64,000 bases of DNA from assembly GCF_001552595.1 (NCBI RefSeq), contig NZ_BCRM01000020.1, positions 1 through 64,000 on the forward strand, written 5' to 3'. Positions 33,931 through 44,575 of the stretch are shown here, one piece after another (the first letter of the stretch is position 1; each line of letters opens with the position of its first letter). Source of the stretch: Rhodococcus erythropolis NBRC 15567. Its GTDB lineage: Bacteria > Actinomycetota > Actinomycetes > Mycobacteriales > Mycobacteriaceae. Position numbers and translations under genes: made by a program. The notes below the pieces were generated by a model. That model ran no database searches and was not told the DNA's origin. It saw only the letters and a program-made list of their open reading frames with translations.

Positions 33931-34751
33931 GAGTCGAGCTGCCCGCGCACCCCGCCGATCTCCGGAAGGTTTCCCAGACGTGCGGAGCGCGCCGCCCGAT
34001 CACCCGCCCGTCGCGCATGCGAGGAATGCCCGGCACTCGCGCGGCCACCGCCCCGCCACGTCCCACGTGCCTGGGAGTTGGACGCGTAGTAGTCCTTGAG
34101 CTCGATTTCCTTGTTGCGCAGCACGAGTGCGGTTTCCGAAGACGACGTGGCAGATTCTGCGATCGCCGCCTTCTCCGTCTCCTGCTTCGTCTCGGCCAAC
34201 CGAGCGCCGATGCGGGACGCGTACGCCATCTGGAAGTTCAGGCGCGCCGTCACTCCGGCCACCGGCTTGCGGACCTGCGTGTTGACGCGTCGTCGTCCAC
34301 GAGTTTCGACGACGGTCCGCACGGATGTTTCGCCGCGGTACGCCCCGGAGCGCACGTACGCGTCGGAGTCACGGACCATCTGGAAGAGCAGGCTCGAGTA
34401 CAGCGCTTCGCACACGTCGATGTCACCGGCGAAGCCGTAGGCGTAGATGACGGCCGACGTCTGCGCGATGTCGCACTGTACGTCGTTGGCAGCGGCGATC
34501 GCGATGAACAACTGGGCGTACGTTCGCAGCCCGCGCTTGCCCGGTTCGCCGATGGTGATGAGCCGCTGAGTGGGTGTGGCACGTTTTTCCGAGGACGCGG
34601 TGTGCGCCCGCGCGACCGCCAGGTCGATCGCGGAACCGGTGGCCAACCGCTGCGCGGCCGCCATGAAGGCTTCACCTTCGTGTGGATTGTCGGTGGACTC
34701 CGCTTGGCGAAGCAGCGCACCGATGCGGGTCAGCATCTTCTCCGAACTCAC
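33927..34751 (-). CDS. DUF2786-domain protein
   Basis: A 274-residue protein. The N-terminal 45 residues form the DUF2786 helical domain (MLTRIGALLRQAESTDNPHEGEAFMAAAQRLAT). A conserved middle region follows (YAQLFIAIAAANDVQC, CEALYSSLLFQMVRDSD), then a Gly/Arg/Ala-rich C-terminus that could bind nucleic acid. GTG 34751 is used; ATG 34736 is a possible alternative. It is co-translated with the putative metallohydrolase. The function of the pair is not known. Confidence 0.82.
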   Translation of the reverse strand: MSSEKMLTRIGALLRQAESTDNPHEGEAFMAAAQRLATGSAIDLAVARAHTASSEKRATPTQRLITIGEPGKRGLRTYAQLFIAIAAANDVQCDIAQTSAVIYAYGFAGDIDVCEALYSSLLFQMVRDSDAYVRSGAYRGETSVRTVVETRGRRRVNTQVRKPVAGVTARLNFQMAYASRIGARLAETKQETEKAAIAESATSSSETALVLRNKEIELKDYYASNSQARGTWRGGGRASAGHSSHARRAGDRAARSARLGNLPEIGGVRGQLDS

Positions 34752-34865
34752 CGTGAAAGACTACGCTCGCGCGCCGACACGGACGTTTATGCTGCTAGCG
34801 CACACGCTCACCCTCAACTTGGATCGTCCGGCACGTTCCTGCCGGTAGAAGGGATCAACCCCGTC

Positions 34866-35939
<1,074 letters not shown>

Positions 35940-36030
35940 GCGGACCTGTCAAACGACACATGACCGATTCAGGTTCGGCGTAATACCCACAAGTAGGGGT
36001 GTCTCGTGCCACAGTAGGGGCCGATGCCGG

Positions 36031-36066
36031 GAGCCGGCACCCATGGCGCATGCCGTGAGCCGGCTC
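36031..36066 (+). promoter_or_regulatory. Inverted repeat in the leader of the binding-protein gene
   Basis: GAGCCGGC (36031-36038) pairs with GCCGGCTC (36059-36066) across 20 bases, 44 bases before the binding-protein ATG. It may be an operator or an mRNA hairpin raising expression of the binding protein over the upstream ATPase. Confidence 0.45.
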
Positions 36067-36109
36067 TCGGTGACCGTCTATTTGTCATACACATACGGGG
36101 AGCGAATCC

Positions 36110-37399
36110 ATGGTTCTGAACTCGAAGGCGATGCGCCGCGCTGCAATTGCAGCCACGGCAGCGTCCATGCTGGTACTGGCAGGCTGCTCGTCCGATTCGG
36201 ACAAGGACAGCGGAACCAGCACCACGGCCGCATCCGGGGGATCGTCCTCGAGCGAAGGCCGCGGACCCATCACGATCGTCGAGGGGCAGGATGCCCTGAA
36301 CGAGGCGCTCGAAAACATCATCACCGACTGGAATGCGGAGCATCCGGACGAGAAGGTCACGCTCAAGCCGCTGGCCAAGGAAGCCAACGCGCAGGTCGAC
36401 GACATCACCCAGCGCATGCAGGCCAAGAGCGACGAGTACGACCTCATCGGCGTCGACGTCGTCAACACCGCTCAGTTCGCCGCAAACGGCTGGCTGCTGC
36501 CGCTCGAGGGTGACCTCGCGATCGACGAGTCCGGCCTGCTGCCGTCGACCGTCGCTTCGGGCACCTACAACGGCAAGCTCTACGCAGCGCCGAAGAACAC
36601 CAACGCCGCGTTCCTGTACTACCGCAAGGACCTCGTCGAGAAGGCTCCCACCACGTGGGCCGAGCTCAAGGAAAACTGCCCGAAGGCTGTCGAAGCCGGC
36701 ATCTCCTGCTACATCGGTCAGTTCAAGAACTACGAGGGCCTGACGGTCAACACCACCGAGATCACCAACGCTTTCGACGGCCCGTGGGTCGGCCCGGACG
36801 GACTCACCCCGGCCATCGACGACAAGACGAAGGCAGGCGTTCAGTCGATCGTCGACAACTTCGCCGACAACACCATCCCGCAGGAAGCACTGACCTACTC
36901 CGAGGGCGAGTCGCAGACCGCGTTCGGTGACGGCAAGGCACTCTTCATGCGCACGTGGTCCGGCTTCTCGGTCGACGGTGAGAAGACCTCGGTTGCCGGC
37001 AAGTACGGCTACACCGTTCTTCCGGGTGTCGACGGACCGGGCGCTTCGACCGTCGGCGGCTACAACGTCGGCATCAGCGCGTACTCCGACGCGCCGGCAA
37101 CGGCTCGTGACTTCCTCGAGTTCATGCAGACCAAGAAGTCGCAGACGTACTTCACCGAGGTCGGCGGCGCACCCGTCCTCTCGGCTGTCTACGACGACCC
37201 GGCAGTGCTCGCCCAGTTCCCGTACTTCGCGACCCTGAAGGAAGCACTCGCTACCGCTCAGCCGCGCCCCGTCACGCCGTACTACACGCAGGTGTCGAAG
37301 TCGATCTCCGACAACACCTACGCTGCTATTCGCGGCGAGAAGACCGTCGAGCAGGCTTTGGCGGACACCAAGGCCGGCATCGAAACCGCCGGTAACTGA
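36110..37399 (+). CDS. Sugar-binding lipoprotein (LpqY-like), probable trehalose importer
   Basis: A 429-residue extracellular solute-binding family 1 lipoprotein. The lipobox LAGC places the lipidated Cys at 26, followed by a Ser/Thr/Gly-rich tether. The core resembles mycobacterial LpqY, with YDLIGVDVVNTAQFAANGWLLPL, LYAAPKNTNAAFLYYRKDL and a C-terminal PRPVTPYYTQVSKSI. In mycobacteria LpqY-SugABC recycles trehalose from the cell envelope. Substrate is inferred from that similarity and from the taxon. GGGGAG precedes the ATG. Two permease genes follow. Confidence 0.88.
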   Translation: MVLNSKAMRRAAIAATAASMLVLAGCSSDSDKDSGTSTTAASGGSSSSEGRGPITIVEGQDALNEALENIITDWNAEHPDEKVTLKPLAKEANAQVDDITQRMQAKSDEYDLIGVDVVNTAQFAANGWLLPLEGDLAIDESGLLPSTVASGTYNGKLYAAPKNTNAAFLYYRKDLVEKAPTTWAELKENCPKAVEAGISCYIGQFKNYEGLTVNTTEITNAFDGPWVGPDGLTPAIDDKTKAGVQSIVDNFADNTIPQEALTYSEGESQTAFGDGKALFMRTWSGFSVDGEKTSVAGKYGYTVLPGVDGPGASTVGGYNVGISAYSDAPATARDFLEFMQTKKSQTYFTEVGGAPVLSAVYDDPAVLAQFPYFATLKEALATAQPRPVTPYYTQVSKSISDNTYAAIRGEKTVEQALADTKAGIETAGN

Positions 37400-37419
37400 T
37401 CTACCAGGAGCAATAAGCA

Positions 37420-38595
37420 ATGGCAGAACCGCAGGATCCTTCCGCGGCTGTGCCTACCAACCCCACGGTCGGGGCCGGTTCAACCGGTCCCGACCGTTCG
37501 GGCGTTGGTGGGAGACACCGTGCACCGGAACCGCTAGAAGAGCCGTCGGCATCCGAGGCAGCAGGGACATCCCTGACCAAGGTTCTGCCTGACCTTGCAG
37601 CTACTCCACCCCCACCGACCTCGCCCCCGCCTGCGTCGGCCGACAAGCCGAAGAAGCGTCGACGAGTTCCGGTGTGGGCGTTCGTCGCACCGTCGCTGAT
37701 CGTTCTCGCCGTCATCATTCTGTATCCGCTCGGACGAGCGATCTGGATGTCGATGCACAGCGACGGCAAGAAGCTCGACCCCGAGACCGGCATGTTCGTC
37801 ACCGGTCAGTTCACGTGGTTCGAGAACTACAAGAACTGGATCACCCAGTCCTGCAACACCGCCAACGGCTCGATTCCCTGCCCGCCCGGCACGCTCGGAT
37901 CGCAGTTCTGGCAGTCGATCGGAAATACCTTCGGCTTCACCGTCGTCACCGTTCTGCTCGAGACGGTGATCGGTCTGTCGATGGCGCTGATCATGGCCAA
38001 GACGTTCCGCGGCCGCGGTTTGCTCCGCGCTTCCGTGCTGATTCCCTGGGCCATCCCCACCGCCGTCACCGCGAAGCTCTGGTTCTTCATCTTCGCCAAC
38101 GACGGCATTGCCAACAAGATCCTCGGCACCAACATCCTGTGGACGGCGGATCCCTGGCCGGCACGATTCGCGATCGTCGTCGCCGACGTCTGGAAGACCG
38201 CGCCGTTCATGGCGTTGCTGATTCTCGCGGGTCTGCAGATGATTCCCGCCGACGTCTACGAGGCCGCCAAGGTCGACGGCGCGACGGCCTGGCAGCGATT
38301 CCGCATGATCACGCTTCCGCTGGTCAAGCCCGCACTCATGGTGGCCGTGCTCTTCCGCACGATGGACGCGCTGCGCATGTACGACCTGCCCGCGATCATG
38401 ATGGGATCCAATCCCGCCACCTCCACCATCTCGGTTCTGGTGGTCGATCAGATGCGCGTCGGCGCCAATTCGGCGTCGGCCCTGTCCACCATCACGTTCC
38501 TCATCATCTTCGCTGTGGCCTTCATCCTGGTCCGATTCCTCGGAGCCAATGCGGTCAGCACGCAGGAAAAGCAGCGGAAGGGGGAGCCGGTATGA
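37420..38595 (+). CDS. Sugar ABC importer permease (MalF/SugA-like)
   Basis: A 391-residue permease with six helices after a long Pro/Ala/Thr-rich cytoplasmic N-terminus of about 85 residues, unusual for the family. The EAA loop is YEAAKVDGATAWQRFRMITLP, which docks on the ATPase. A periplasmic insert around residues 105-165 contains Cys-Asn-Thr and Pro-Cys pairs. The ATG follows AGGAG, 20 bases after the binding-protein stop. Its stop overlaps the start of the second permease. Confidence 0.92.
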   Translation: MAEPQDPSAAVPTNPTVGAGSTGPDRSGVGGRHRAPEPLEEPSASEAAGTSLTKVLPDLAATPPPPTSPPPASADKPKKRRRVPVWAFVAPSLIVLAVIILYPLGRAIWMSMHSDGKKLDPETGMFVTGQFTWFENYKNWITQSCNTANGSIPCPPGTLGSQFWQSIGNTFGFTVVTVLLETVIGLSMALIMAKTFRGRGLLRASVLIPWAIPTAVTAKLWFFIFANDGIANKILGTNILWTADPWPARFAIVVADVWKTAPFMALLILAGLQMIPADVYEAAKVDGATAWQRFRMITLPLVKPALMVAVLFRTMDALRMYDLPAIMMGSNPATSTISVLVVDQMRVGANSASALSTITFLIIFAVAFILVRFLGANAVSTQEKQRKGEPV

Positions 38596-39428
38596 ACAAG
38601 GCACTACGCGGCAAGATCGGCACCTACATCGGCGTCGTACTGATCATCGTGTGGGGACTCGCTCCCTGCTACTGGATGATCGTGACGGCGTTGCGCGACC
38701 CGGCGGACACGTTCTCGACGTCGCTGTGGCCCACCAATCTCACGCTGTCCAACTTCACCGCGGCGCTCGATCCCGACGCGAAGGTGAACTTCACCCGGGC
38801 ACTGATGAACAGCCTCATCATCGCGGGTGCGACCACGCTGATCGCCTTGGTCATCGGTGTGTTCACGGCGTACGCGCTCTCGCGATTCGATTTCCGTGGC
38901 AAATACTTCGTCACCGGAATCATCCTCGGCGCGTCCATGTTTCCGGTCGTCGCCCTCGTGACCCCGCTGTTCCAGTTGTTCACCGACATCGGCTGGATCG
39001 GCAGCTACAAAGCGCTGATCATCCCGAACATCTCGTTCGTGCTGCCGCTGACGGTCTACACGCTGACGTCGTTCTTCTCCGAACTTCCGTGGGAGCTCGA
39101 AGAAGCGGCGCGTATCGACGGCGCCACCCGTGGCCAGGCGTTCCGTCTGATCATGCTGCCGCTCGCCGCGCCGGCCCTGTTCACCACCGCGATTTTGGCT
39201 TTCATCGCAACGGTCAACGAGTACCTGCTCTCGCTGCAACTCTCTAGTGACAAAACCGCGCCCGTCACGGTGGCGATGGCCAAATTCTCCGGAACCGACC
39301 CATTCGTCACGCCGTACACCTCGATCATGGCCGGCGGAACCCTTGTGATGATCCCGCTGGTCATCATGGTTCTCATCTTCCAGCGACGCATCATCGCCGG
39401 TCTGACCGCAGGCGGCGTCAAGTCGTGA
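38592..39428 (+). CDS. Sugar ABC importer permease (MalG/SugB-like)
   Basis: A 278-residue permease with six membrane helices and the EAA loop LEEAARIDGATRGQAFRLIMLP, forming the heterodimeric channel with the preceding protein. The ATG at 38592 overlaps the upstream stop (ATGA). The longer open frame is antisense-like shadow. It ends the importer unless the small membrane protein 22 bases downstream belongs to the operon. Confidence 0.93.
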   Translation: MNKALRGKIGTYIGVVLIIVWGLAPCYWMIVTALRDPADTFSTSLWPTNLTLSNFTAALDPDAKVNFTRALMNSLIIAGATTLIALVIGVFTAYALSRFDFRGKYFVTGIILGASMFPVVALVTPLFQLFTDIGWIGSYKALIIPNISFVLPLTVYTLTSFFSELPWELEEAARIDGATRGQAFRLIMLPLAAPALFTTAILAFIATVNEYLLSLQLSSDKTAPVTVAMAKFSGTDPFVTPYTSIMAGGTLVMIPLVIMVLIFQRRIIAGLTAGGVKS

Positions 39429-39450
39429 TGCGCGCCTGCGCGCGGTTTCG

Positions 39451-39660
39451 ATGAGGCGGGCTTCGCGCGCCCAGCGCATGGAGCTGATCGCCGGCTTCAT
39501 CTCGGTCTTCGCCCTCATGGCGTTGATCGGCGCTGTGGTCGCGATCGTCAAGGGCGACCCCGGCGTGATGCCGTCTTTGGTGCTGCTCGGTTGCGTCGTC
39601 GCTCTCGGGCTGGCGTTCCGCGGATATCGGAACGCGGTCCGAGCAGAACGTCGCGAGTAG
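39451..39660 (+). CDS. Small two-helix membrane protein after the sugar importer
   Basis: A 69-residue protein with two hydrophobic stretches (LIAGFISVFALMALIGAVVAIV and SLVLLGCVVALGLAF) and basic ends. It starts 22 bases after the second permease stop and has the codon bias of its neighbours. No family is recognised. It may be an accessory of the importer or an independent small membrane protein. Confidence 0.6.
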   Translation: MRRASRAQRMELIAGFISVFALMALIGAVVAIVKGDPGVMPSLVLLGCVVALGLAFRGYRNAVRAERRE

Positions 39661-39772
39661 CCAGCCCGGTAGGGTGACATTTCGGTATCGCAGTTGCCGG
39701 GAGTTATCTGATCGAGATATCACCCTGGTGGAATGGTGCCGGTAAGTCCGGATCCACGACCGGGAGTGTTGA

Positions 39773-41962
39773 GTGAGTCCATCGAACAGATCGAGTGCGA
39801 CGGGTGGCGATCAGTCGTCGGCTCGATCGGGCAAGTCGGCTAATTCCCCACGGTCGAGCAAGTCGGCCAAGCCGGAGAAGAAGCAGCGCTCCAAGTGGCG
39901 GTACGTCCGGCGGACCATCTACGTTCTCGTGCTCCTGATGATCATCGTGCCTGCGTCGGTTTTTGCTGTCGCGTACAGCCGGACCGACGTCCCGCGCCCC
40001 TCGGACATGCAGACCAATCAGGTGTCCACCATCTACATGGCCGACGGCACGACCGTGCTCGGCAAGGTGGTGCCGGCGGAGGGAAACCGCACCGAGGTCG
40101 CGTTGTCGGCCATCCCGATTCACGTCCGCGATTCGGTGCTCTCGGCGGAGGATCGCAACTTCTATACCAACCCCGGCTTCTCGATCTCCGGATTTGCTCG
40201 CGCTGCCCGAGACAACGTGATGGGCAAGGAAAGCGCCGGCGGTGGCTCGACGATCACTCAGCAATACGTGAAGAACGTCTTGGTCGGTGACAAGCGCAGT
40301 ATCGACAGGAAGCTGCGTGAGCTTGTCATCTCCGCCAAGATGGCGCGCGAATGGTCCAAGGACGACATTCTTGCCGCGTATCTCAACACCATCTACTTCG
40401 GTCGCGGTGCCTACGGCATCGCCGCCGCGTCGAACGCGTACTTCGACAAGCCGGTCAGTGAGCTGAGCGTCGAGGAAGGCGCAGTTCTCGCTTCCGTCAT
40501 CCAGAGCCCGTCGTTCCTGGACCCCGAGACCAATCTGTCCGCGCTGCAAGCGCGCTGGGACTACGTTCTCAACGGCATGGTGGAACTGGGCAGCCTGACC
40601 AAGACGGATCGCGACGCGATGCAGTTCCCGGCTGTCGCCCCCGCCAATCGGCCGACCGATCTGAACCAGGCGCCCGGACCCGAAGGCCACATCAAGACTC
40701 AGGTACTCAAGGAACTGGCCGAGGCCGGTATCAGCGACCAGACGCTGAACACCGCTGGTCTGCAAATCACGACAACCATCGACCCGGTTGCGCAGGAAGC
40801 TGCGCTGGGCGCCGTCAAGCGGAATCTCGACGGTGAACCGGAAGACCTGCGGACCGCAGTAGTGTCCATCGACCCCAAGACCGGTGGCGTCGACGCCTAT
40901 TACGGCGGTGACGACGGAGCTGGATTCGACTACGCCCAGGCGCCGCTGCAGACCGGTTCAGCGTTCAAGGTCTTCGGCCTGGTCGCAGCATTGATGGAAG
41001 ACATTCCGCTGTCCGCACGGTTCGACAGTTCACCGCTCACGATCAACGGTGTGACCATCGGAAACGTCGGCGGCGAATCCTGTGGTCGATGCACCATCGC
41101 CGAGGCACTCAAGCGTTCGCTGAACACCAGCTTCTACCGGTTGATGCTCTCGATGGAGAACGGTGCCCAGAAGATCGCCGACGCCGCCCATCTGGCCGGC
41201 ATCCCCGAACAGATTCCCGGACTCGACTACCCGACGCTCACACAGGAGGGTGGCCCGCCGGAGAACGGAATCGTGCTCGGCCAGTATCAGTCTCGTGTTA
41301 TCGACATGGCATCCGCGTACGCGACGCTCGCCAACTCCGGTGTGTACCAGCAGCCGCACTTCATCCAGAAGGTCGTGACGGCCGAAGGTGAAGTCCTGCT
41401 CGATCGCCCGGTCTCTCCCGGTGAGCGTCGTCTCGATGCTGCCGTTGCCGACAACATCACGCAGGCAATGCTGCCGATCGCGTCGTACTCGAACGGTCAC
41501 GCGCTCGCCGGTGGACGCCCGTCTGCTGCCAAGACCGGCACCGCGCAGTTGGGTGACACGGGGCAGAACAAGGATGCGTGGATGGTCGGTTACACGCCGT
41601 CGCTGTCCACCGCGGTGTGGATCGGAACTTCGGACGCTCAGGCCATCACCAACTCCTACGGCGGCTTGATCTACGGCTCCGGAGTGCCTGCGGACATTTG
41701 GAAGAGCACGATGGACGGCGCCCTGAAGGGCTCCGACTGGGAGAGCTTCCCGTGGCCCGACCCCATCGGCGGGCAGGCCGGCGTTCCCGCCAACTCCGGT
41801 GTGACCTCGGGTGACGGGACGGGCACGCCCACGACGGGCGCGGCCGCTCCCCCAGCACCCATCGAGGTGCCCGGCCTGCCGCCGATCGAAGTGCCGCAGC
41901 TTCCCCAGTTGCCGCGTCAGATCGAGATCTTGCCTGGCATCGTCATCCCGCTACCGGGCTGA
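39773..41962 (+). CDS. Class A penicillin-binding protein (bifunctional)
   Basis: A 729-residue peptidoglycan synthase. A basic cytoplasmic head is followed by one membrane helix at about residues 49-68. The GT51 glycosyltransferase has catalytic Glu126 in LSAEDRNF and the GGSTITQQYVKN motif. The transpeptidase has S396xxK399 in TGSAFK, SLN at 449-451 and KTGTAQ near 578. A Pro-rich tail (APPAPIEVPGLPPIEVPQLPQ) extends beyond the enzyme, as in mycobacterial PonA-type proteins. GTG 39773 follows CGGGAG. The tail may contact cell-wall partners. The next gene converges 22 bases away. Confidence 0.93.
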   Translation: MSPSNRSSATGGDQSSARSGKSANSPRSSKSAKPEKKQRSKWRYVRRTIYVLVLLMIIVPASVFAVAYSRTDVPRPSDMQTNQVSTIYMADGTTVLGKVVPAEGNRTEVALSAIPIHVRDSVLSAEDRNFYTNPGFSISGFARAARDNVMGKESAGGGSTITQQYVKNVLVGDKRSIDRKLRELVISAKMAREWSKDDILAAYLNTIYFGRGAYGIAAASNAYFDKPVSELSVEEGAVLASVIQSPSFLDPETNLSALQARWDYVLNGMVELGSLTKTDRDAMQFPAVAPANRPTDLNQAPGPEGHIKTQVLKELAEAGISDQTLNTAGLQITTTIDPVAQEAALGAVKRNLDGEPEDLRTAVVSIDPKTGGVDAYYGGDDGAGFDYAQAPLQTGSAFKVFGLVAALMEDIPLSARFDSSPLTINGVTIGNVGGESCGRCTIAEALKRSLNTSFYRLMLSMENGAQKIADAAHLAGIPEQIPGLDYPTLTQEGGPPENGIVLGQYQSRVIDMASAYATLANSGVYQQPHFIQKVVTAEGEVLLDRPVSPGERRLDAAVADNITQAMLPIASYSNGHALAGGRPSAAKTGTAQLGDTGQNKDAWMVGYTPSLSTAVWIGTSDAQAITNSYGGLIYGSGVPADIWKSTMDGALKGSDWESFPWPDPIGGQAGVPANSGVTSGDGTGTPTTGAAAPPAPIEVPGLPPIEVPQLPQLPRQIEILPGIVIPLPG

Positions 41963-41984
41963 CACAGCGCTCGATTTCCGGCTC

Positions 41985-43283
41985 TCAGGCCTGATCGTCG
42001 AAGAGGCCGAGCTGGGTCGGCGCTGCATCCTTGGCGGGAAGTACAACGACGCGCAGTCCGCGCCTGAGATTGCGGATCGCGTGCGTCCACGCGCGCTTCT
42101 CGCCCGCGCACAGGTCGGTGTCGTCGTCCTTGCGCCGGATGGACTCGGTCAACGCCTCGTGCCACGCCGTCTCCTGCTCCTGGCTGATCCTCAGGTAGTC
42201 GAGAATGGTGTCGCGGTCGTGCTCACAGATCACGGCAACCTCTTCGGCGCTGAGCTCGCCCGTTCCGTCGGCGTCGAGTTCGAGGAGCGCCATGAGTGCC
42301 GGAGGAAATTCGTGGCACTCGTGTGATTCGTATTCGGCACCGGGATCTTCGTGCTCGGAGGCCATCCCGTCGTTGAAGGCGGTGTCTCCGGTAGCGCGAA
42401 TGGGTTGCCCGCCCAGTTCTTCGGCGAGTTCGTCCGATGCTTCGGCCAATTCGGCGAACGAGCGCAGAGCCCGGAGGAGGTGCTCGGCGACGAAGGGTGC
42501 GCCGTCCACCCGCACAACGCCCAGCACACTCTGCTCGACGAGAATGAGTTTGATGGTCGGCCACTGCCGATTGAGCTGGGCGAGAACAACAGCAGCGTTA
42601 TCGAGGTTCTCCACCGAATGCACGACCCGCGAGAACACCTCCACGTACTCGTCGTCCTCGAGGACACGAACATAGGTGACCTGCTCACCGCGGACCAGCG
42701 GGATGTCGCCGTCGTCGTCACGTTTGGGCGGATGACCGAGAAGGCGTTCGACGGCTCCGTCGACCAGGATCCGCAGCATGTCACCCGAACCCGAGGGAGC
42801 GTGCGACGGCGTCGTGGCGAACGCCGGCGTCGACTCGCGTCCACTGGTGCTGGCACGTAGGAATGACGGGTGCGCAATGCTCCACATCTCGCGGAAGACA
42901 CGCAACACCTTTGTCACCAGTTCCTCGGGACGAGTGCGGTCGACGTCGATGTAGAAGGACATGGACCCGTTGCCCTCGGGCTCGTGCTCGCACAGATCGG
43001 GAGCGCTGAACCCCATGTCGAGCAGCGCTGAATGGTCTTCCGGCTCGAGCATCCGCAGTGGATGCAGAAACCTGTTGGAAGGGACTTCACAGCGCACGGA
43101 GGTCTGGTTCCACGCGAAGAACTGGATGCGCGCGGGTGCGTCTGCCAGTTCGTCCATGCTGTCGTAATGCGACTCCACCACGAGAGTGTCGTCGTCCTCC
43201 ATCACGGAGATGTAGCGAGCGAGATGAGTCTCGAAAGTAGTCCAGGCACTCAGGATTTCCAGATCGAAAGTATTGTCCGACAT
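41985..43283 (-). CDS. Acidic two-domain protein with EF-hand-like loop
   Basis: A 432-residue protein I cannot name with certainty. Residues 1-140 and about 165-290 look like two chaperone-like alpha/beta domains of the YbjN/type III chaperone sort (FETHLARYISVMEDDDTLVVE, LVTKVLRVFREMW; VFSRVVHSVENLDNAAVVLAQLNRQWP). An acidic linker follows, with DADGTGELSAEE matching an EF-hand calcium loop at every ligand position. A helical C-terminus ends QLGLFDDQA. No signal peptide or membrane segment is seen. The two domains could be a duplicated fold; function is unknown. Confidence 0.75.
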   Translation of the reverse strand: MSDNTFDLEILSAWTTFETHLARYISVMEDDDTLVVESHYDSMDELADAPARIQFFAWNQTSVRCEVPSNRFLHPLRMLEPEDHSALLDMGFSAPDLCEHEPEGNGSMSFYIDVDRTRPEELVTKVLRVFREMWSIAHPSFLRASTSGRESTPAFATTPSHAPSGSGDMLRILVDGAVERLLGHPPKRDDDGDIPLVRGEQVTYVRVLEDDEYVEVFSRVVHSVENLDNAAVVLAQLNRQWPTIKLILVEQSVLGVVRVDGAPFVAEHLLRALRSFAELAEASDELAEELGGQPIRATGDTAFNDGMASEHEDPGAEYESHECHEFPPALMALLELDADGTGELSAEEVAVICEHDRDTILDYLRISQEQETAWHEALTESIRRKDDDTDLCAGEKRAWTHAIRNLRRGLRVVVLPAKDAAPTQLGLFDDQA

Positions 43284-43425
43284 CGTCGCTCCTCTGGTCC
43301 GGGGGGCGCATGGGGCCCTACCGACGACTCGCCGAAACCCCTGCTTTTCAAACCCCGCCTACGACGGTAGTCCCGGGGTCCGACAGTGACAGTGTTCGTA
43401 GGATCCGAACCGACCGTGTTTCCAG

Positions 43426-44484
43426 TCAGGGGATTATCTTCCGAGCCTGCAGATTGGCGAAGATGTCGAGGAACATCGCTTCGGTGTCGACGTGGCGGTG
43501 AAATCCGAACCGCCGAGCTTTCGATCCGTCAGCGAAAAAGTCGTAGTCCCATCCGAATACGAAGTCACCGAACCCCCAGGACGAGACATCGGAATACGGG
43601 GTCCGAGCAAGTTGGTGTTCCTCGACGAGTTCATCCCACACCGACTCCTTGTCCGCCATCGCGACATCGAGGGACATCGGGAGCGGAGGTGCGACGTCCA
43701 TGTCGAAGAAGGCTGCGATCTTCGGCCACATTTCCTGCCAGCGAAACAGGTCGCCGTTGTTGATGTTGAACGCCTGATTTGCGCACTCGGGATTGGTCGC
43801 GGCCCAGACTGTTGCCTCGGCCAGGAGTCCGGCGTCGGTCATCTCGATCAAGCTGGTGTACGCGCCGGGTTTGCCGGGAAACCGGAGTGGGACACCCAGT
43901 TTCTTCGAGATGGTCGCGTAGACGGCGATGACCATCGCGAGGTTCATCGGGTTGCCCAACGCGAATCCGGAGACGACCGAGGGTCTGATCGCCGACCACG
44001 TCCACGACTTGCCGAGCTGCCTGCGTTCGAGGAACTGCTGTTGGTCGACGTTGAACTCGGGTGGCATGTGCGGTGGATCGCTCTCGCGGGCCGGAGTTTT
44101 GAACGGTCCGAGATGCGCCCCGTAAACCTTGTAGCCCTGCATCAGGCTGACGTGCTCGAGTCCGCCGGCAACGGGTTCGATGGCGTCGAGAGTGTTGACC
44201 AGCATCGCCAAGTTGGGCGGAACCAGCTCGGCCCATGTCGGGCGGTCTTGATAGGCGGCGTAGAAGACGTGGGTGACGTCGTCCAGTCCGCTCAGTGCCG
44301 CTGCAGTCCGGGAAGGATCGAGCAGGTCGACTGCGATGTGTTCGACCCGGTCGGTGTTCGTGCCGCCTCGGCGCGAGAGTCCGATGATCTTCCATTCGCC
44401 GGTTGATTCGAGGTGATCGATCAAGTTCCCACCGATCACACCTCGGGCTCCGACCACGAGTGCGACTTTATTGTGATGCACCAT
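43426..44484 (-). CDS. PRISE-like short-chain dehydrogenase/reductase
   Basis: A 352-residue extended SDR with an NADP-binding motif VGARGVIGGN at the N-terminus. An Arg follows in LSRRGG, and GYKVYG lies where PRISE enzymes (progesterone 5-beta-reductase/iridoid-synthase family) keep their catalytic Lys in place of the classical YxxxK. The family reduces enones. ATG 44484 is preferred over upstream in-frame codons because it starts directly before the first beta strand. It diverges from an ArsR-type gene, with two related palindromes between, and is probably repressed by it. Confidence 0.82.
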   Translation of the reverse strand: MVHHNKVALVVGARGVIGGNLIDHLESTGEWKIIGLSRRGGTNTDRVEHIAVDLLDPSRTAAALSGLDDVTHVFYAAYQDRPTWAELVPPNLAMLVNTLDAIEPVAGGLEHVSLMQGYKVYGAHLGPFKTPARESDPPHMPPEFNVDQQQFLERRQLGKSWTWSAIRPSVVSGFALGNPMNLAMVIAVYATISKKLGVPLRFPGKPGAYTSLIEMTDAGLLAEATVWAATNPECANQAFNINNGDLFRWQEMWPKIAAFFDMDVAPPLPMSLDVAMADKESVWDELVEEHQLARTPYSDVSSWGFGDFVFGWDYDFFADGSKARRFGFHRHVDTEAMFLDIFANLQARKIIP

Positions 44485-44501
44485 TTCAGCCTCCCATTGG
44501 A

Positions 44502-44557
44502 ATATCGCGATGTTGCGATATAGGGAGTGAACCATATATATCGGCATTTCGCGATCT
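44502..44557. promoter_or_regulatory. Two palindromic operators between SDR and ArsR genes
   Basis: ATATCGC-N6-GCGATAT (44502-44521) is perfect. A related copy at 44538-44557 has half-sites ATATCG and CGATCT. Both lie in the 91-base divergent promoter region, the first only 18 bases from the SDR start, which fits repression of both genes by the ArsR protein. Confidence 0.72.
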
Positions 44558-44575
44558 AGCGGTATGATCTCGAGC

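Noticed and set aside
40930..41500. Minus-strand frames inside the penicillin-binding protein gene
   Set aside because: The transpeptidase motifs SxxK, SxN and KTG are all in the plus-strand frame.
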